From Gallionella sp. (lineage in GTDB: Bacteria; Pseudomonadota; Gammaproteobacteria; Burkholderiales; Gallionellaceae): DNA of 36,895 nt. Below the pieces are notes generated by a model that worked only from the letters and a program-made list of their open reading frames with translations, was not told the DNA's origin and searched no databases. The translations under genes were made by a program, and so were the position numbers. The DNA lies in the NCBI GenBank assembly GCA_030653355.1, contig JAURZN010000125.1, positions 1 to 36,895 of the forward strand. The letters run 5' to 3'. Within the stretch, counting starts at the first letter, position 1. Every line of letters starts with the position of its first letter. This document shows positions 6,731 through 15,624 of this stretch, piece after piece.

Positions 6731-8693
6731 ATCAAACGTACGCACTGTGCTGGCAATCTTGCATGACATCGCGGCAGCCATCCTCTCGTGGCTGCTCGCC
6801 TATTTGTTGCGCTTCAATTTTGATTTGCCGCCGGATTTTAGCGCTGAAATGTTACAGACATTGCTGTGGGTCGTCCCGCTGCAAGTGGCGATATTCTGGA
6901 AATTCGGCCTGTACCGGGGCATCTGGCATTACGCCAGCCTGAACGATTTGCGCCGCATCGTGCTGGCTGTGCTGCTGGCAGCTACCATTATCCCTTTTGT
7001 ATTGTGGATGCTGCGCAGTAATCTGGTTGTACCTCGTTCCGTGCTGGTATTGAATCCACTGCTGCTGATTTTATTCATGGGCGGCAGCCGTATTCTGTAC
7101 CGGATGTGGAAAGAAACCCGATTTCACGGGCGCATGAAGCTGTCCAGCGAGCCGGTGCTGGTGCTGGGTGCCGGTGATGCGGGAGTCATGCTCTCCAAGG
7201 ATCTGGCGAAAAATCCCGAATGGCAACTGGTGGGCTTTCTGGATGATGATGTTGATAAGAAAAACTGCATTCTCAACGGTGTAAAAGTGTTGGGCACGCT
7301 GGATGAATTGAAACGCTGGGTTGATCATTTCGGCATTAAACGCGTAATCATTGCCATGCCAGCACGCTCGCACCAGATGCGTCAACGCGCCATTCAGTTG
7401 TGTAATGAGGCGCGGGTAGAGGCGCTGACCGTGCCCTCCTTTGATGATCTGATGAGCGGCAAGGTTGCCGTGTCGCAATTGCGCGCGATCGAGCTGGACG
7501 ATTTGCTGGGGCGTGATCCGGTGGCGCTGGACAATGCGGGCTTGCAGGAGCTGTTGACCGGCAGCGTCGTGATGGTGACAGGCGCGGGCGGCTCGATAGG
7601 TTCCGAGCTGTGCCGCCAGATTGCCCGTTTTACGCCCGCCAGACTGGTGTTGTTTGAATCCAGTGAATTTGCGCTCTATACGCTGGAGCAGGAACTGCAG
7701 CGTGTCTTTCCTGCCTTGAGCTATGTGTGCCTGATGGGCGATGTGCGCGATGCGGAGCGCGTAGGCGAAGTCATGCAAGGCTATCAGCCTGCTGTGGTGT
7801 TTCACGCCGCGGCTTACAAACACGTGCCGCTGATGGAACAGCACAATGCCTGGCAGGCTGTTCAGAATAACGTGCGCGGTACCTGGACGGTGGCACGCGC
7901 CGCCCAGCTGCACGGGGTAGGCAAATTTGTGATGATTTCGACCGACAAGGCGGTGAATCCGACCAATGTGATGGGGGCTTCCAAGCGACTGGCCGAGATG
8001 GTCTGTCAATCATTGCAACCCTCTCCAGTCCCTCACCACAATCCTGATGAAACGACTAGCCATTCGACTAAGCTGCCAAAAGGCAGCAGCCAAGTCGCTG
8101 GTTATCTCCCGCAAGCGGGCGAGGAGGCAAACGAGAAAGTCACCTCTAAACTTTCCACGCAGTTTGTCATCGTTCGTTTTGGCAATGTATTGGGCAGTAC
8201 CGGTAGCGTGATTCCGAAATTCCGGGCGCAGATTGTACAAGGCGGCCCGATTACCGTCACTCACCCTGAAATCACCCGCTATTTCATGTCCATACCGGAG
8301 GCGGCGCAACTGGTTCTGCAAGCCGGGCTGATGGGTCAGGAGGGGGAAATATTCGTGCTGGACATGGGCGAGTCGGTGAAGATAGTGGATTTGGCAAAAC
8401 AGCTGATACGTTTGTCCGGTTTTACCGAGGATGAAATCAGGATCGAATTTACCGGCCTGCGTCCCGGCGAAAAACTTTACGAAGAGTTGCTGGCGGACAA
8501 TGAACACACCCTGCCGACTCCGCATCCGAAACTGCGTATTGCCCAGGCGCGTGCGGCTGATGCCGCGTGGCTGGAGCAACTGTTGGCATGGAGTGCTGTG
8601 AGTACCATGCCCGATATGCAGGTGAAGGCGGCGTTGCAGCAATGGGTGCCCGAATATCAGCCCGACCAGTCGCAACCGGGTGTTCAGTCGTGA
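6720..8693 (+). CDS. WbpM/CapD-like UDP-N-acetylhexosamine dehydratase with in-frame insertion
   Basis: Membrane-bound nucleotide-sugar 4,6-dehydratase of the FlaA1/WbpM/PglF family, acting on UDP-GlcNAc to make UDP-4-keto-6-deoxy sugars. Layout: four N-terminal membrane segments (residues ~10-120), a first Rossmann region with VLVLGAGDAGVML near residue 146, and the catalytic SDR domain with TGAGGSIGSELCRQI near residue 283. STDKAVNPTNVMGASKR near 405-422 carries the Ser-Met-Lys triad typical of long WbpM proteins. Residues ~434-480, between AEMVCQSL and FVIVRFGNVLGS, are foreign to the family and come from repeat-like DNA at 8022-8160. All catalytic motifs are intact. Likely supplies the substrate of the preceding transferase. 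Confidence 0.92.
   Translation: MLLKSNVRTVLAILHDIAAAILSWLLAYLLRFNFDLPPDFSAEMLQTLLWVVPLQVAIFWKFGLYRGIWHYASLNDLRRIVLAVLLAATIIPFVLWMLRSNLVVPRSVLVLNPLLLILFMGGSRILYRMWKETRFHGRMKLSSEPVLVLGAGDAGVMLSKDLAKNPEWQLVGFLDDDVDKKNCILNGVKVLGTLDELKRWVDHFGIKRVIIAMPARSHQMRQRAIQLCNEARVEALTVPSFDDLMSGKVAVSQLRAIELDDLLGRDPVALDNAGLQELLTGSVVMVTGAGGSIGSELCRQIARFTPARLVLFESSEFALYTLEQELQRVFPALSYVCLMGDVRDAERVGEVMQGYQPAVVFHAAAYKHVPLMEQHNAWQAVQNNVRGTWTVARAAQLHGVGKFVMISTDKAVNPTNVMGASKRLAEMVCQSLQPSPVPHHNPDETTSHSTKLPKGSSQVAGYLPQAGEEANEKVTSKLSTQFVIVRFGNVLGSTGSVIPKFRAQIVQGGPITVTHPEITRYFMSIPEAAQLVLQAGLMGQEGEIFVLDMGESVKIVDLAKQLIRLSGFTEDEIRIEFTGLRPGEKLYEELLADNEHTLPTPHPKLRIAQARAADAAWLEQLLAWSAVSTMPDMQVKAALQQWVPEYQPDQSQPGVQS
8022..8160. 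repeat. In-frame repeat-like insertion in the wbpM-like gene
   Basis: About 140 bp coding for a Ser/Pro/Thr/Lys-rich stretch where homologues have only a few residues. It contains several small palindromes, for example GCTGCC-AAAA-GGCAGC and CCCGC-AA-GCGGG. No obvious match exists elsewhere in the window, so calling it a dispersed repeat is inference; that it interrupts a conserved protein is clear from the flanking motifs. Exact edges are uncertain by about 10 bp. Confidence 0.6.
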
Positions 8694-9979
8694 GGCCTGC
8701 CACCGGTTTGCACGATGGGTCAATTGACGGTTTGCAACGCACTGCGCTTTCGTCGTTGCGCGCGAGCACGATACTGCTGGGATTTACCGTGCCGATTTCT
8801 GTGGCACTGGACAACGTGTTGTTGGCTATTCTGTTGTTGGGTTTATTGTTCAATGCGCGTGCGGTATGGCAGATTGCCACGCAAAATCCTGTCGCGCGCG
8901 CCGCGTGCCTGCTGTTTGTCGCACTTTTTGCGGCCATTTTTTACGGTGTAACACCGTTGCGCGAAGCCGCAGGCGCTTTGGGAAAATATATCGATCTGGT
9001 TTTTATTCCGATGTTCATGCTGATGCTATCCAATGAGGTTTTGAGGCGTCGGGCGCAGGGGGCTTTTCTTGCTGCGATGGGGCTGACTTTGTTGTTGTCG
9101 TATCTGGTCGGTTTGCACGGCTTGCCGGTTCAGCCGTGGATGAGTGTAGCCGCCACACCCGATAATCCGGTTATTTTTCACAGCCACATTACGCAAAACA
9201 ATATGATGGCATTCGCTGTATTCCTTGCTTTGCCTAATTTGCGCGACTCGGCTACGCGCGCGGTTCAATGGGCATGGGGTTTGTTTGCCGTGCTGGCGGG
9301 CATCAACGTGCTGTTCATGGTGCAGGGCAGAACGGGTTACATTATTTTACTGGTGTTGCTGGGCTGGTTTGCCTGGACTACGCTGGCGCGTTATATGCGG
9401 GAGCGTGGCAGCGCATGGGGCTGGCGGCAAGGCGCAGCGCTGATGTTGTTGTTAGTCGGCCTGGTGGCGGCAACCTATTCGGCTTCGCCGCGTCTGCATG
9501 ACCGTGTGGGTTTGATCGTCTCCGAATTTCACGCGTGGCAACCGAATCACGGCAAGGATACTTCGACCGGGCAGCGTCTGGATTTTTACTATAACAGCCT
9601 GAAAATTGTGCAACAGCAGCCATTTTTTGGCGTGGGGACGGGGGGATTTGCTGCGGCATTTGCCAGTCAGACGCAAGGCACGGAAGTGCTGCAAACGCCC
9701 AATCCGCATAACGAATATTTGATGATTACCACGCAATCCGGGCTGATCGGTCTGGCAATGTTGCTTTATTTGTTCTACACCCTATGGCGTTATGCGCCAT
9801 TGCTGGGCACGGTTTTTGAGCAGGATGCGGCGCGCGGACTGGTGCTGGCCTACATGGTCAATGGTGCATTTAATTCTGCATTGCACGATCATGCCGACGG
9901 GCTGTTTTTTGCGTTCATGGCGGCTGTGCTGTTCGCCGGGCTCAAACCTGTTCAGCGCGCTGTCGAGGAGGTGGCATGA
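8690..9979 (+). CDS. O-antigen ligase / polymerase family membrane protein
   Basis: About 429 residues with some ten to twelve membrane segments and the Wzy_C/WaaL periplasmic region: MVQGRTGYIILLVLLGW, a long loop with RLDFYYNSLKIVQQQPFFGVGTGGF, then TPNPHNEYLMITTQSGLIGL, whose His is conserved in ligases. WaaL joins undecaprenyl-linked O-antigen to lipid A-core in the periplasm; Wzy polymerases share the fold, so the split is by context. Neighbours waaC and a WaaE-like core transferase favour ligase. The start is taken as GTG 8690, overlapping the previous stop (GTGA); the longer frame from 8567 would overlap the wbpM-like gene by 127 bp. Confidence 0.82.
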   Translation: MRPATGLHDGSIDGLQRTALSSLRASTILLGFTVPISVALDNVLLAILLLGLLFNARAVWQIATQNPVARAACLLFVALFAAIFYGVTPLREAAGALGKYIDLVFIPMFMLMLSNEVLRRRAQGAFLAAMGLTLLLSYLVGLHGLPVQPWMSVAATPDNPVIFHSHITQNNMMAFAVFLALPNLRDSATRAVQWAWGLFAVLAGINVLFMVQGRTGYIILLVLLGWFAWTTLARYMRERGSAWGWRQGAALMLLLVGLVAATYSASPRLHDRVGLIVSEFHAWQPNHGKDTSTGQRLDFYYNSLKIVQQQPFFGVGTGGFAAAFASQTQGTEVLQTPNPHNEYLMITTQSGLIGLAMLLYLFYTLWRYAPLLGTVFEQDAARGLVLAYMVNGAFNSALHDHADGLFFAFMAAVLFAGLKPVQRAVEEVA

Positions 9980-10719
9980 CGAAGCTCTCGGTCATCATCA
10001 TAGTCAAGAATGAGGCGGGTAACATCGGCGCGTGTATCGCATCAGTCGCGTGGGCGGATGAAATCATCGTGGTGGACTCGGGCAGCAGTGATGGGACTGT
10101 GGAGATTTGCCGCGAGCTGGGTGCAAAGGTGTTCGTGCATGACTGGCCCGGCTACGGGCCGCAAAAAAACCGCGCGCTGGATTACGCCAGCCATGATTGG
10201 GTGCTGTCGCTGGACGCGGACGAGCGGGTCACGCCGGAATTGCGCGCCGAAATTGAATCCGTGTTGCAAAATCCACAGGCAGACGGCTACGAAATTTCCC
10301 GGCTTTCCAGCTTTTGTGGTCGCTTCATGCTGCATTCCGGCTGGTCTCCCGATTATGTGCTGCGCCTGTTTCGCCGTGACAAGGGACGCTTCAGCGATGC
10401 GCTGGTACATGAATCCGTGCAGATGCGGGGCAGTAGTGCGCGCTTGCAGCAACGCTTGCAGCATTACAGTTACCGGGATTTTGAGGATGTGCTGGGCAAG
10501 CTGAACAATTACTCAAGCGCAGCGGCTGTCATGCTGGAACGCAAGGGGAAAAAGGGTAGCCTGACACAGGCCGTGCTGCATGGTATGTGGGCGTTTTTTC
10601 GCACCTATATTCTGCGCGCGGGTTTTCTGGATGGGCGGGAGGGTTTCATGCTGGCCGTAATGAACGCCGAGAACAGCTATTACCGCTACATCAAACTCTG
10701 GCTGAAACAGCAGCGCTGA
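9976..10719 (+). CDS. GT2 glycosyltransferase, WaaE/KdtX-like (LPS core)
   Basis: 247-residue GT-A enzyme: LSVIIIVKNEAGNIGACIASV, ADEIIVVDSGSSDGTVEI, YGPQKNRALDYASHDWVLSLDADERVTPEL (DxD-type Asp), then DYVLRLFRRDKGRFSDALVHESV. This pattern is typical of WaaE/KdtX, which in enterobacteria adds a beta-glucose to heptose I of the inner core. Start ATG 9976 overlaps the ligase stop by 4 bp. It is the last plus-strand gene before the minus-strand acyltransferase. Family strong; exact acceptor inferred. Confidence 0.86.
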   Translation: MTKLSVIIIVKNEAGNIGACIASVAWADEIIVVDSGSSDGTVEICRELGAKVFVHDWPGYGPQKNRALDYASHDWVLSLDADERVTPELRAEIESVLQNPQADGYEISRLSSFCGRFMLHSGWSPDYVLRLFRRDKGRFSDALVHESVQMRGSSARLQQRLQHYSYRDFEDVLGKLNNYSSAAAVMLERKGKKGSLTQAVLHGMWAFFRTYILRAGFLDGREGFMLAVMNAENSYYRYIKLWLKQQR

Positions 10720-10738
10720 TCGTCATCTGGTGTCGTGC

Positions 10739-12781
10739 TCAGGGCGTCAGCTTATCGATCACCGTCAGCATGTCCCGCGCGATTAGCGTATTGGCATAGT
10801 CGGAAATATGGTCGCCATAGCTGTATAGAAATTTACCCTCATGGCTAATGGTGCACAGGTTGCGGGGAATATCGCAGAGTAAGGGCGTGGGATCATAGAC
10901 TGTCAGGCCGGGATGACGCTGTTGCAATGCCCCGATGAATTGCCGATAGGCTTGCGTGCCGGCAAGGTGGTCGGTATAGCGTATCGTGCAAAGCGGATTT
11001 TCCTTGCGCCGCAGGAATTGGTTCAGCAAGGGGCTGGAGGTCGCTCCCCCGCTGATGCAACTGGTGGGGTCGGGGAAAGTCGGGTTGTCGATGACGAATA
11101 CCACATGCTTCCCAGCTTGTTCCAGCAACTGTATGGTTCGACTATAGTCAGCCGTTCTGTCGGTGGCAGGGGCGGCAGTGATGAATCCCGTGTTGCTATC
11201 GACCGGAAAAATACCGCGCAAGGCTACAGTCAGGGCAACGACTTTGATGTCCGGGTTATTAATGACTGTTTCCAGCGCGAGCCGATTTTTTATTTGCTGG
11301 TGATCATCGGCTGACGCCTCCCGTTCCTGAGGGAAAACCGAACCTATCATCATCCATTGTCTGCCCGGCTTCGATTCCCGTACCAGGCCGTAGAAAAGCG
11401 CCTCGGCCTTGCTATCCCCCAGCAAGGCGTAACGCGCTTCTGCCGTGCCGCCCTTCAGACAATATTGAAAAGCGGATTTCTGTGCCTCGGCAAGGCCGCA
11501 TTCGTGGTGCAATTTTCCGCGATCGGCCCCGAGCTGCATGGAGCTGTAATCGCCGTTCAGCATTGAAAACTGGCGTGACTTGAAGCCGTCCTGTTTTTTG
11601 ATCGTCAGTCCGATAGCGCCGAGCACCAGCATGCTCAAACAGAGCATCCATATAAGCTTTCGGGATCGGGGTCTGGCGCGTATCGGGCGTTCGAGGAGTT
11701 GATAAGTCAGCCAGGCCAGTAGAATGCTTGCTGCAATCAGCCAGAGCCGGACTGTAACCGTGGGCGTGCCGGATTCCATGATTCGTGCGAAAGAAAGCAA
11801 GGGCCAGTGCCACAGGTAAAGCGGATAACTGATGAGTCCGAACCAGACCAGTAAACGATGCGACAGCACTTGCCGGTTCAACCAGGTTTGCTCGCCGGCA
11901 TAGATCAGGCATGCCGCGCCCAGCGTGGGCAGCAACGCCCATGCGCCGGGGAAAGCGTCATCGCGGTTGACGATAAGGATGGCACTCAGTATCAGGCACA
12001 ACCCGACCCAGGAGATGAGGGAACGATTCACTGCGCTCGTTACGGGTTTACGCGCGGCGAGATACGCCAGTCCGGCGCCCAACGCCAGTTCCCAGAAACG
12101 GGTCAGGGGGGAATAAAAGTCGGCCACGACATCGTGCTGTACAGTCATCAGGCTGTAGCTCAGTGAAATCCCCAGCACGCCCATGAATGCCCAACCCAGG
12201 TGGCGGGAATAGCGCCAGAAGAAAGCCAGAAACAAGGGCCAGACGATATAGAACTGCTCTTCAATGCCTAAGGACCAGAGATGCAGCAGGGGTTTGGTAT
12301 CGGCCGCATTATCGAAATATCCCGCTTCCTTCCAGAGGATGAGGTTGGATATGAACGCGACTCCTGCGACGACATGCTTGCCCAGTTGTTCATATTCGCC
12401 CGGCGTCAGTATCACCCAGCCCATCACCACGCAGGCGAGCAGTACGACACTTAACGCCGGAAAGATGCGCCTGACCCGGCGAGCATAGAAGGTCTTGATG
12501 CTGAATTTTCCGGCAGCTAACTCTTCCCAGATATGTTTGGAAATCAGGAAGCCGGAAATGACAAAAAATATGTCCACGCGGACGAATACCCCATGTAGCT
12601 GCGAGGGAAAGGCGTGGAAGATCACTACCGCGAGCACGGCAATGGCCCGCAGGCCGTCGATGTCGGGCCGGTAATCGCTGCGGCTGGAGCGCGCTTCGCC
12701 GCGTGCGGGGACGCTGGCTGGCGCAGCTATGGAGCCGAAGATGAGCGATCTGAGTTTTTGCACAGGCCGTATATCATTCAT
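10739..12781 (-). CDS. OafA-type acyltransferase with C-terminal SGNH domain
   Basis: 680-residue inner-membrane protein that O-acylates (usually acetylates) surface sugars. The N-terminal acyltransferase-3 domain (~residues 35-380) shows YRPDIDGLRAIAVLAVVIFHAF with the conserved His, VDIFFVISGFLISKHIW, and LWSLGIEEQFYIVWPL, within about ten membrane helices. The C-terminal periplasmic SGNH domain (~430-675) has LLGDSKAEALFYGL (block with Ser) and YSYGDHISDYANTL (Asp-His pair), so it looks catalytically complete. Typical architecture of OafA/Oac-like proteins. It stands alone on the minus strand, divergent from the GT4 gene at 12871 and convergent with the WaaE-like gene. Target sugar unknown. 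Confidence 0.9.
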   Translation of the reverse strand: MNDIRPVQKLRSLIFGSIAAPASVPARGEARSSRSDYRPDIDGLRAIAVLAVVIFHAFPSQLHGVFVRVDIFFVISGFLISKHIWEELAAGKFSIKTFYARRVRRIFPALSVVLLACVVMGWVILTPGEYEQLGKHVVAGVAFISNLILWKEAGYFDNAADTKPLLHLWSLGIEEQFYIVWPLFLAFFWRYSRHLGWAFMGVLGISLSYSLMTVQHDVVADFYSPLTRFWELALGAGLAYLAARKPVTSAVNRSLISWVGLCLILSAILIVNRDDAFPGAWALLPTLGAACLIYAGEQTWLNRQVLSHRLLVWFGLISYPLYLWHWPLLSFARIMESGTPTVTVRLWLIAASILLAWLTYQLLERPIRARPRSRKLIWMLCLSMLVLGAIGLTIKKQDGFKSRQFSMLNGDYSSMQLGADRGKLHHECGLAEAQKSAFQYCLKGGTAEARYALLGDSKAEALFYGLVRESKPGRQWMMIGSVFPQEREASADDHQQIKNRLALETVINNPDIKVVALTVALRGIFPVDSNTGFITAAPATDRTADYSRTIQLLEQAGKHVVFVIDNPTFPDPTSCISGGATSSPLLNQFLRRKENPLCTIRYTDHLAGTQAYRQFIGALQQRHPGLTVYDPTPLLCDIPRNLCTISHEGKFLYSYGDHISDYANTLIARDMLTVIDKLTP

Positions 12782-12870
12782 TCAGCAAGGTGGTTTTTCT
12801 GCGGGTACTTGCTTACTATTCGGGTCTTTGCGCCGGGAGCCGGATTATAGCGGCTTTAATTCGAAAACTG

Positions 12871-13956
12871 ATGACTGCGACTATCGACAAGAAACTGAAA
12901 CTGCTGCATGTGGTGCGCCGCTACGGCCCGGTGGGCGGCATGGAGCGTTACGTGTGGGAAATCACCCGCGAGTTGCGCGATCTCGGTCATCAGGTCGAAG
13001 TGATCTGTGAAGAATGTTTGGCTGAAAAACCTGCGGGTATTGTCGTTCATGAGCTGGGAACGATTGCGCCGCGCCCGCGCTGGCTGGCCTTGCTGCGCTT
13101 TGGCAAGCGGGTGGCGCGCTGGCTGGAGACGAATCCGCGCCCGGGCAGTGTGATCCACAGCCACGAGCGCCTGAGTTCACATCACATCACCACCTTTCAC
13201 GGCCCGCCTTTCGCCACCGTTTTTGAAAAACCGTGGTGGCGACTGATTTCCTTGCGCGTGGCGATGCAGTTATTTCTGGAACGGCGCGAGCTCTCAGTCG
13301 CGACACATATCGTGCCCAATTCGCAATTCATCAGCAAACAGCTGGCGCATTACTACCCCGAGCTGGCGCACAAGTTGACGGAACCTGTCGTGCCGGGCGT
13401 GACGGTAACGGTGTTGCGCGAACCGCGTCGTGTTGCCGTTGATGGCGGTATCATCGGATTTGTCGGCAGAGAGTGGCAACGCAAGGGCTTGCCTCTGGCC
13501 GTGAAAATCGTTGCACAAATGCGCCGCGAACGGCCTGATTTGCAACTGCGTGTGGTGGGGCCGGAAGTTAAGGAGGTACAACATCTGTTTGCCGACTGGC
13601 ATGGCGGCTATCAGCTATTGGGTTGGAGCGATCAGGCTCACTATGCCGAATTTGACGTGTTGCTGCACCCCGCACGGGCGGAACCTTATGGCATGGTCAT
13701 CAGTGAAGCGATGGCGACCCGGGTGCCGGTGGTAATCTCAGATGTATGCGGTGCCGCGCCGCAAGTTACGGCGGATGCGGGCGCGGTATTGCCGCTTGCC
13801 GCTACGACTGCGGAATGGGCGGACGCGGTTGAAGGACAATTGCGACGCGGCGACGAGCCGCCCCGATTCCTCCGAAGCTGGCAGGATGTGGCGCTTGAAT
13901 ATGAGATAATTTACCGGGAATTCTTGACGGGGCAATCAACGCTTCATCCACAGTAG
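12871..13956 (+). CDS. GT4-family glycosyltransferase
   Basis: 361-residue GT-B enzyme, cytoplasmic. The N-terminal half has LLHVVRRYGPVGGMERYVWEI (acceptor-side Gly-rich loop) and VIHSHERLSSHHITTFHGPP. The C-terminal half has IIGFVGREWQRKGLPLAVKI and HPARAEPYGMVISEAMATRVP, the EX7E donor-binding motif. The start is set at ATG 12871 (MTATIDKKLK) because upstream in-frame residues are not family-like and would occupy the promoter region shared with the divergent acyltransferase. Likely a core or O-antigen glycosyltransferase; donor and acceptor cannot be named. First gene of the block leading to the ArnC-like, WecD-like and ArnE-like genes. Confidence 0.82.
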   Translation: MTATIDKKLKLLHVVRRYGPVGGMERYVWEITRELRDLGHQVEVICEECLAEKPAGIVVHELGTIAPRPRWLALLRFGKRVARWLETNPRPGSVIHSHERLSSHHITTFHGPPFATVFEKPWWRLISLRVAMQLFLERRELSVATHIVPNSQFISKQLAHYYPELAHKLTEPVVPGVTVTVLREPRRVAVDGGIIGFVGREWQRKGLPLAVKIVAQMRRERPDLQLRVVGPEVKEVQHLFADWHGGYQLLGWSDQAHYAEFDVLLHPARAEPYGMVISEAMATRVPVVISDVCGAAPQVTADAGAVLPLAATTAEWADAVEGQLRRGDEPPRFLRSWQDVALEYEIIYREFLTGQSTLHPQ

Positions 13957-13994
13957 CCTTCATTTCGCGACCAGCGTGAGTAAATAAGCAAAAA

Positions 13995-14942
13995 ATGAGC
14001 CATCCTGCACCCCTGCTTTCCGTCGTCATTCCGGTATATAAGGCCGAGCACTGCCTCGATGAATTATATCGACGTCTTAAAACCGCGCTGGAGAGCATCT
14101 CGCCGGAGTTTGAAATCATACTGGTCGAAGACTGTGGCGGCGACGGGTCGTGGCAGGCGATTACACGGCTGGCCGCCGCCGATGCGCGCGTGCGCGGTAT
14201 CCAGTTCAGCCGTAATTTCGGCCAGCACTACGGTATCACTGCCGGGCTGGATCACTGTCGTGGCGACTGGGTGGTGGTGATGGATTGCGATTTGCAGGAC
14301 AGGCCGGAAGAGATACCGCGCCTGTATGCACGGGCTCAGCAGGGCTTCGATGTTGTGCTGGCGCGGCGCGGCAAGCGCCAGGATCCGCTGCTCAAACGCT
14401 TTACTTCGTGGCTGTTCTATCGACTGTTCAGCTATCTTGCCGATATCGACTACGACGGGCAGACGGGCAATTTCCGCATCATGTCGCGCAAGGTCGTGGT
14501 CAGTTTTTTGCGCATGCGCGAACAATTGCGCTTTTTCGGCGGTCTGGTGCAGTGGCTGGGTTTTCCTACCGACAGCATAGAGGTGGCGCACGCCGAACGT
14601 TTCGAGGGTAACTCCACATATACTTTTTCCAAACTGTGGAAGCTCGCCGCCGAAACCATCATCGCGTATTCCGACAAACCGCTACGGCTGGCGGTGCGAT
14701 TCGGCTTCATGATGGCCTTCTTCTCCTTTTGCTATGGCATGTACATACTGGGACATGCCTTGTTATACGGATCACCGATTCCAGGCTGGAACAGTCTGAT
14801 TGTCTCGTTGTATTTCATTGGCGGCATCATCATATCCATACTCGGTATCATCGGCATTTATCTGGGCAAGACGTTCGATGAAAGCAAGAAGCGGCCGTTG
14901 TATATCGTCAGGCGGGCTACCTTTGATGAACACGTTGATTAA
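13995..14942 (+). CDS. ArnC/GtrB-like polyprenyl-phosphate glycosyltransferase
   Basis: 315 residues. The N-terminal GT2 domain has LSVVIPVYKAEHCLDELYRRL, IILVEDCGGDGSW, FSRNFGQHYGITAGL and VVMDCDLQDRPEEIP (DxD-type). Then comes GNFRIMSRKVVVSFLRMRE and FEGNSTYTFSKLWKLA, followed by two C-terminal membrane helices (~residues 233-255 and 268-292). This is the architecture of ArnC, GtrB and dolichol-P-mannose synthase-type enzymes, which load one sugar on undecaprenyl phosphate at the cytoplasmic face. The next three partners (WecD-like, ArnE-like, and WecE plus ArnT-like on the other strand) point to Fuc4NAc as the sugar; that part is inference. Its end overlaps the next start by 17 bp. Confidence 0.87.
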   Translation: MSHPAPLLSVVIPVYKAEHCLDELYRRLKTALESISPEFEIILVEDCGGDGSWQAITRLAAADARVRGIQFSRNFGQHYGITAGLDHCRGDWVVVMDCDLQDRPEEIPRLYARAQQGFDVVLARRGKRQDPLLKRFTSWLFYRLFSYLADIDYDGQTGNFRIMSRKVVVSFLRMREQLRFFGGLVQWLGFPTDSIEVAHAERFEGNSTYTFSKLWKLAAETIIAYSDKPLRLAVRFGFMMAFFSFCYGMYILGHALLYGSPIPGWNSLIVSLYFIGGIIISILGIIGIYLGKTFDESKKRPLYIVRRATFDEHVD

Positions 14943-15624
14943 GCCTACGCCGTGGGATGCGGCGGCGTTCGGTATCAACACCTGGGAGCTGCTCGACTAT
15001 TCCGAGGCCGCGTTGCAACAGGCGGCGCAGACGGCAGGCCATCACACTCTCAAGGTCGATCCTCTGGCGGACAAGCGTCTGCTGCACGAATACGGTTTTT
15101 ATTACTGCGACACGCTGGTGGAACCGCATTGTGATGCGGCTCGCTTACGCAAGCGGCAGCATGCAGATGCAACCATTTCCAGGGTGGTTGATGTTGAACA
15201 GGCAGTGTCGATTTGCCATGGTGCGTTTGCGCACGGTCGTTTTCACCGGGATTTCAACTTGCCACGGGCAGGCGCCGACCTGCGCTATGACAATTGGCTG
15301 AGGCAATTGCTCGCAGCCGGGCAGGTTTACGGCTTGTATTGGCAGGGTGAATTGGCGGGGTTCATCGCTTGCAGCGGCAATAATCTGTTGCTGCATGCGC
15401 TGGCTGAACAGCATCGCGGCCGTGGCCGGGCAAAATACTGGTGGAGTGCAGTGTGCGGTGAATTGCTGGCGCTGGGGCATGAGGAAGTGAAAAGTTCGGT
15501 TTCCGCCAGCAATCTCGCCGTGCTCAATCTGTATGCTTCGCTGGGTTTTAGTTTCAAACATCCGCAGGATATATACCATCGCATGACGCAAACTATAGAT
15601 GAAACAAACGGTCGGCCCGCATGA
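14926..15624 (+). CDS. WecD-like dTDP-4-amino-4,6-dideoxygalactose N-acetyltransferase
   Basis: 232-residue GNAT protein. The N-terminus (TPWDAAAFGINTWEL) matches the WecD-type opening where a W-(D/E)-xx-FG motif precedes the GNAT fold. The region GAFAHGRFHRDFNLP and the acetyl-CoA loop AEQHRGRGRAKYWWSAV (R/Q-x-x-G-x-G/A pattern) follow, then SVSASNLAVLNLYASLGF near the C-terminus. WecD acetylates TDP-Fuc4N to TDP-Fuc4NAc. A WecE gene lies 0.4 kb downstream on the opposite strand, which supports the pairing. The start is ATG 14926, inside the end of the ArnC-like gene; an earlier start at 14800 would overlap it far more. Overlaps the next gene by 4 bp. Confidence 0.78.
   Translation: MNTLIKPTPWDAAAFGINTWELLDYSEAALQQAAQTAGHHTLKVDPLADKRLLHEYGFYYCDTLVEPHCDAARLRKRQHADATISRVVDVEQAVSICHGAFAHGRFHRDFNLPRAGADLRYDNWLRQLLAAGQVYGLYWQGELAGFIACSGNNLLLHALAEQHRGRGRAKYWWSAVCGELLALGHEEVKSSVSASNLAVLNLYASLGFSFKHPQDIYHRMTQTIDETNGRPA

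Noticed and set aside
7071-8009. 312-codon minus-strand ORF opposite the wbpM-like gene
   Set aside because: Shadow of a conserved dehydratase; His/Gln-rich composition typical of an antisense frame.
8567-8689. Upstream extension of the O-antigen ligase
   Set aside because: It would overlap the wbpM-like gene by over 120 bp and its residues are not membrane-like; GTG 8690 with a GTGA overlap fits better.
10739-12781. OafA-like gene considered part of the Fuc4NAc set
   Set aside because: It is separated by strand and by a divergent promoter region; only its general role in surface acylation is supported.
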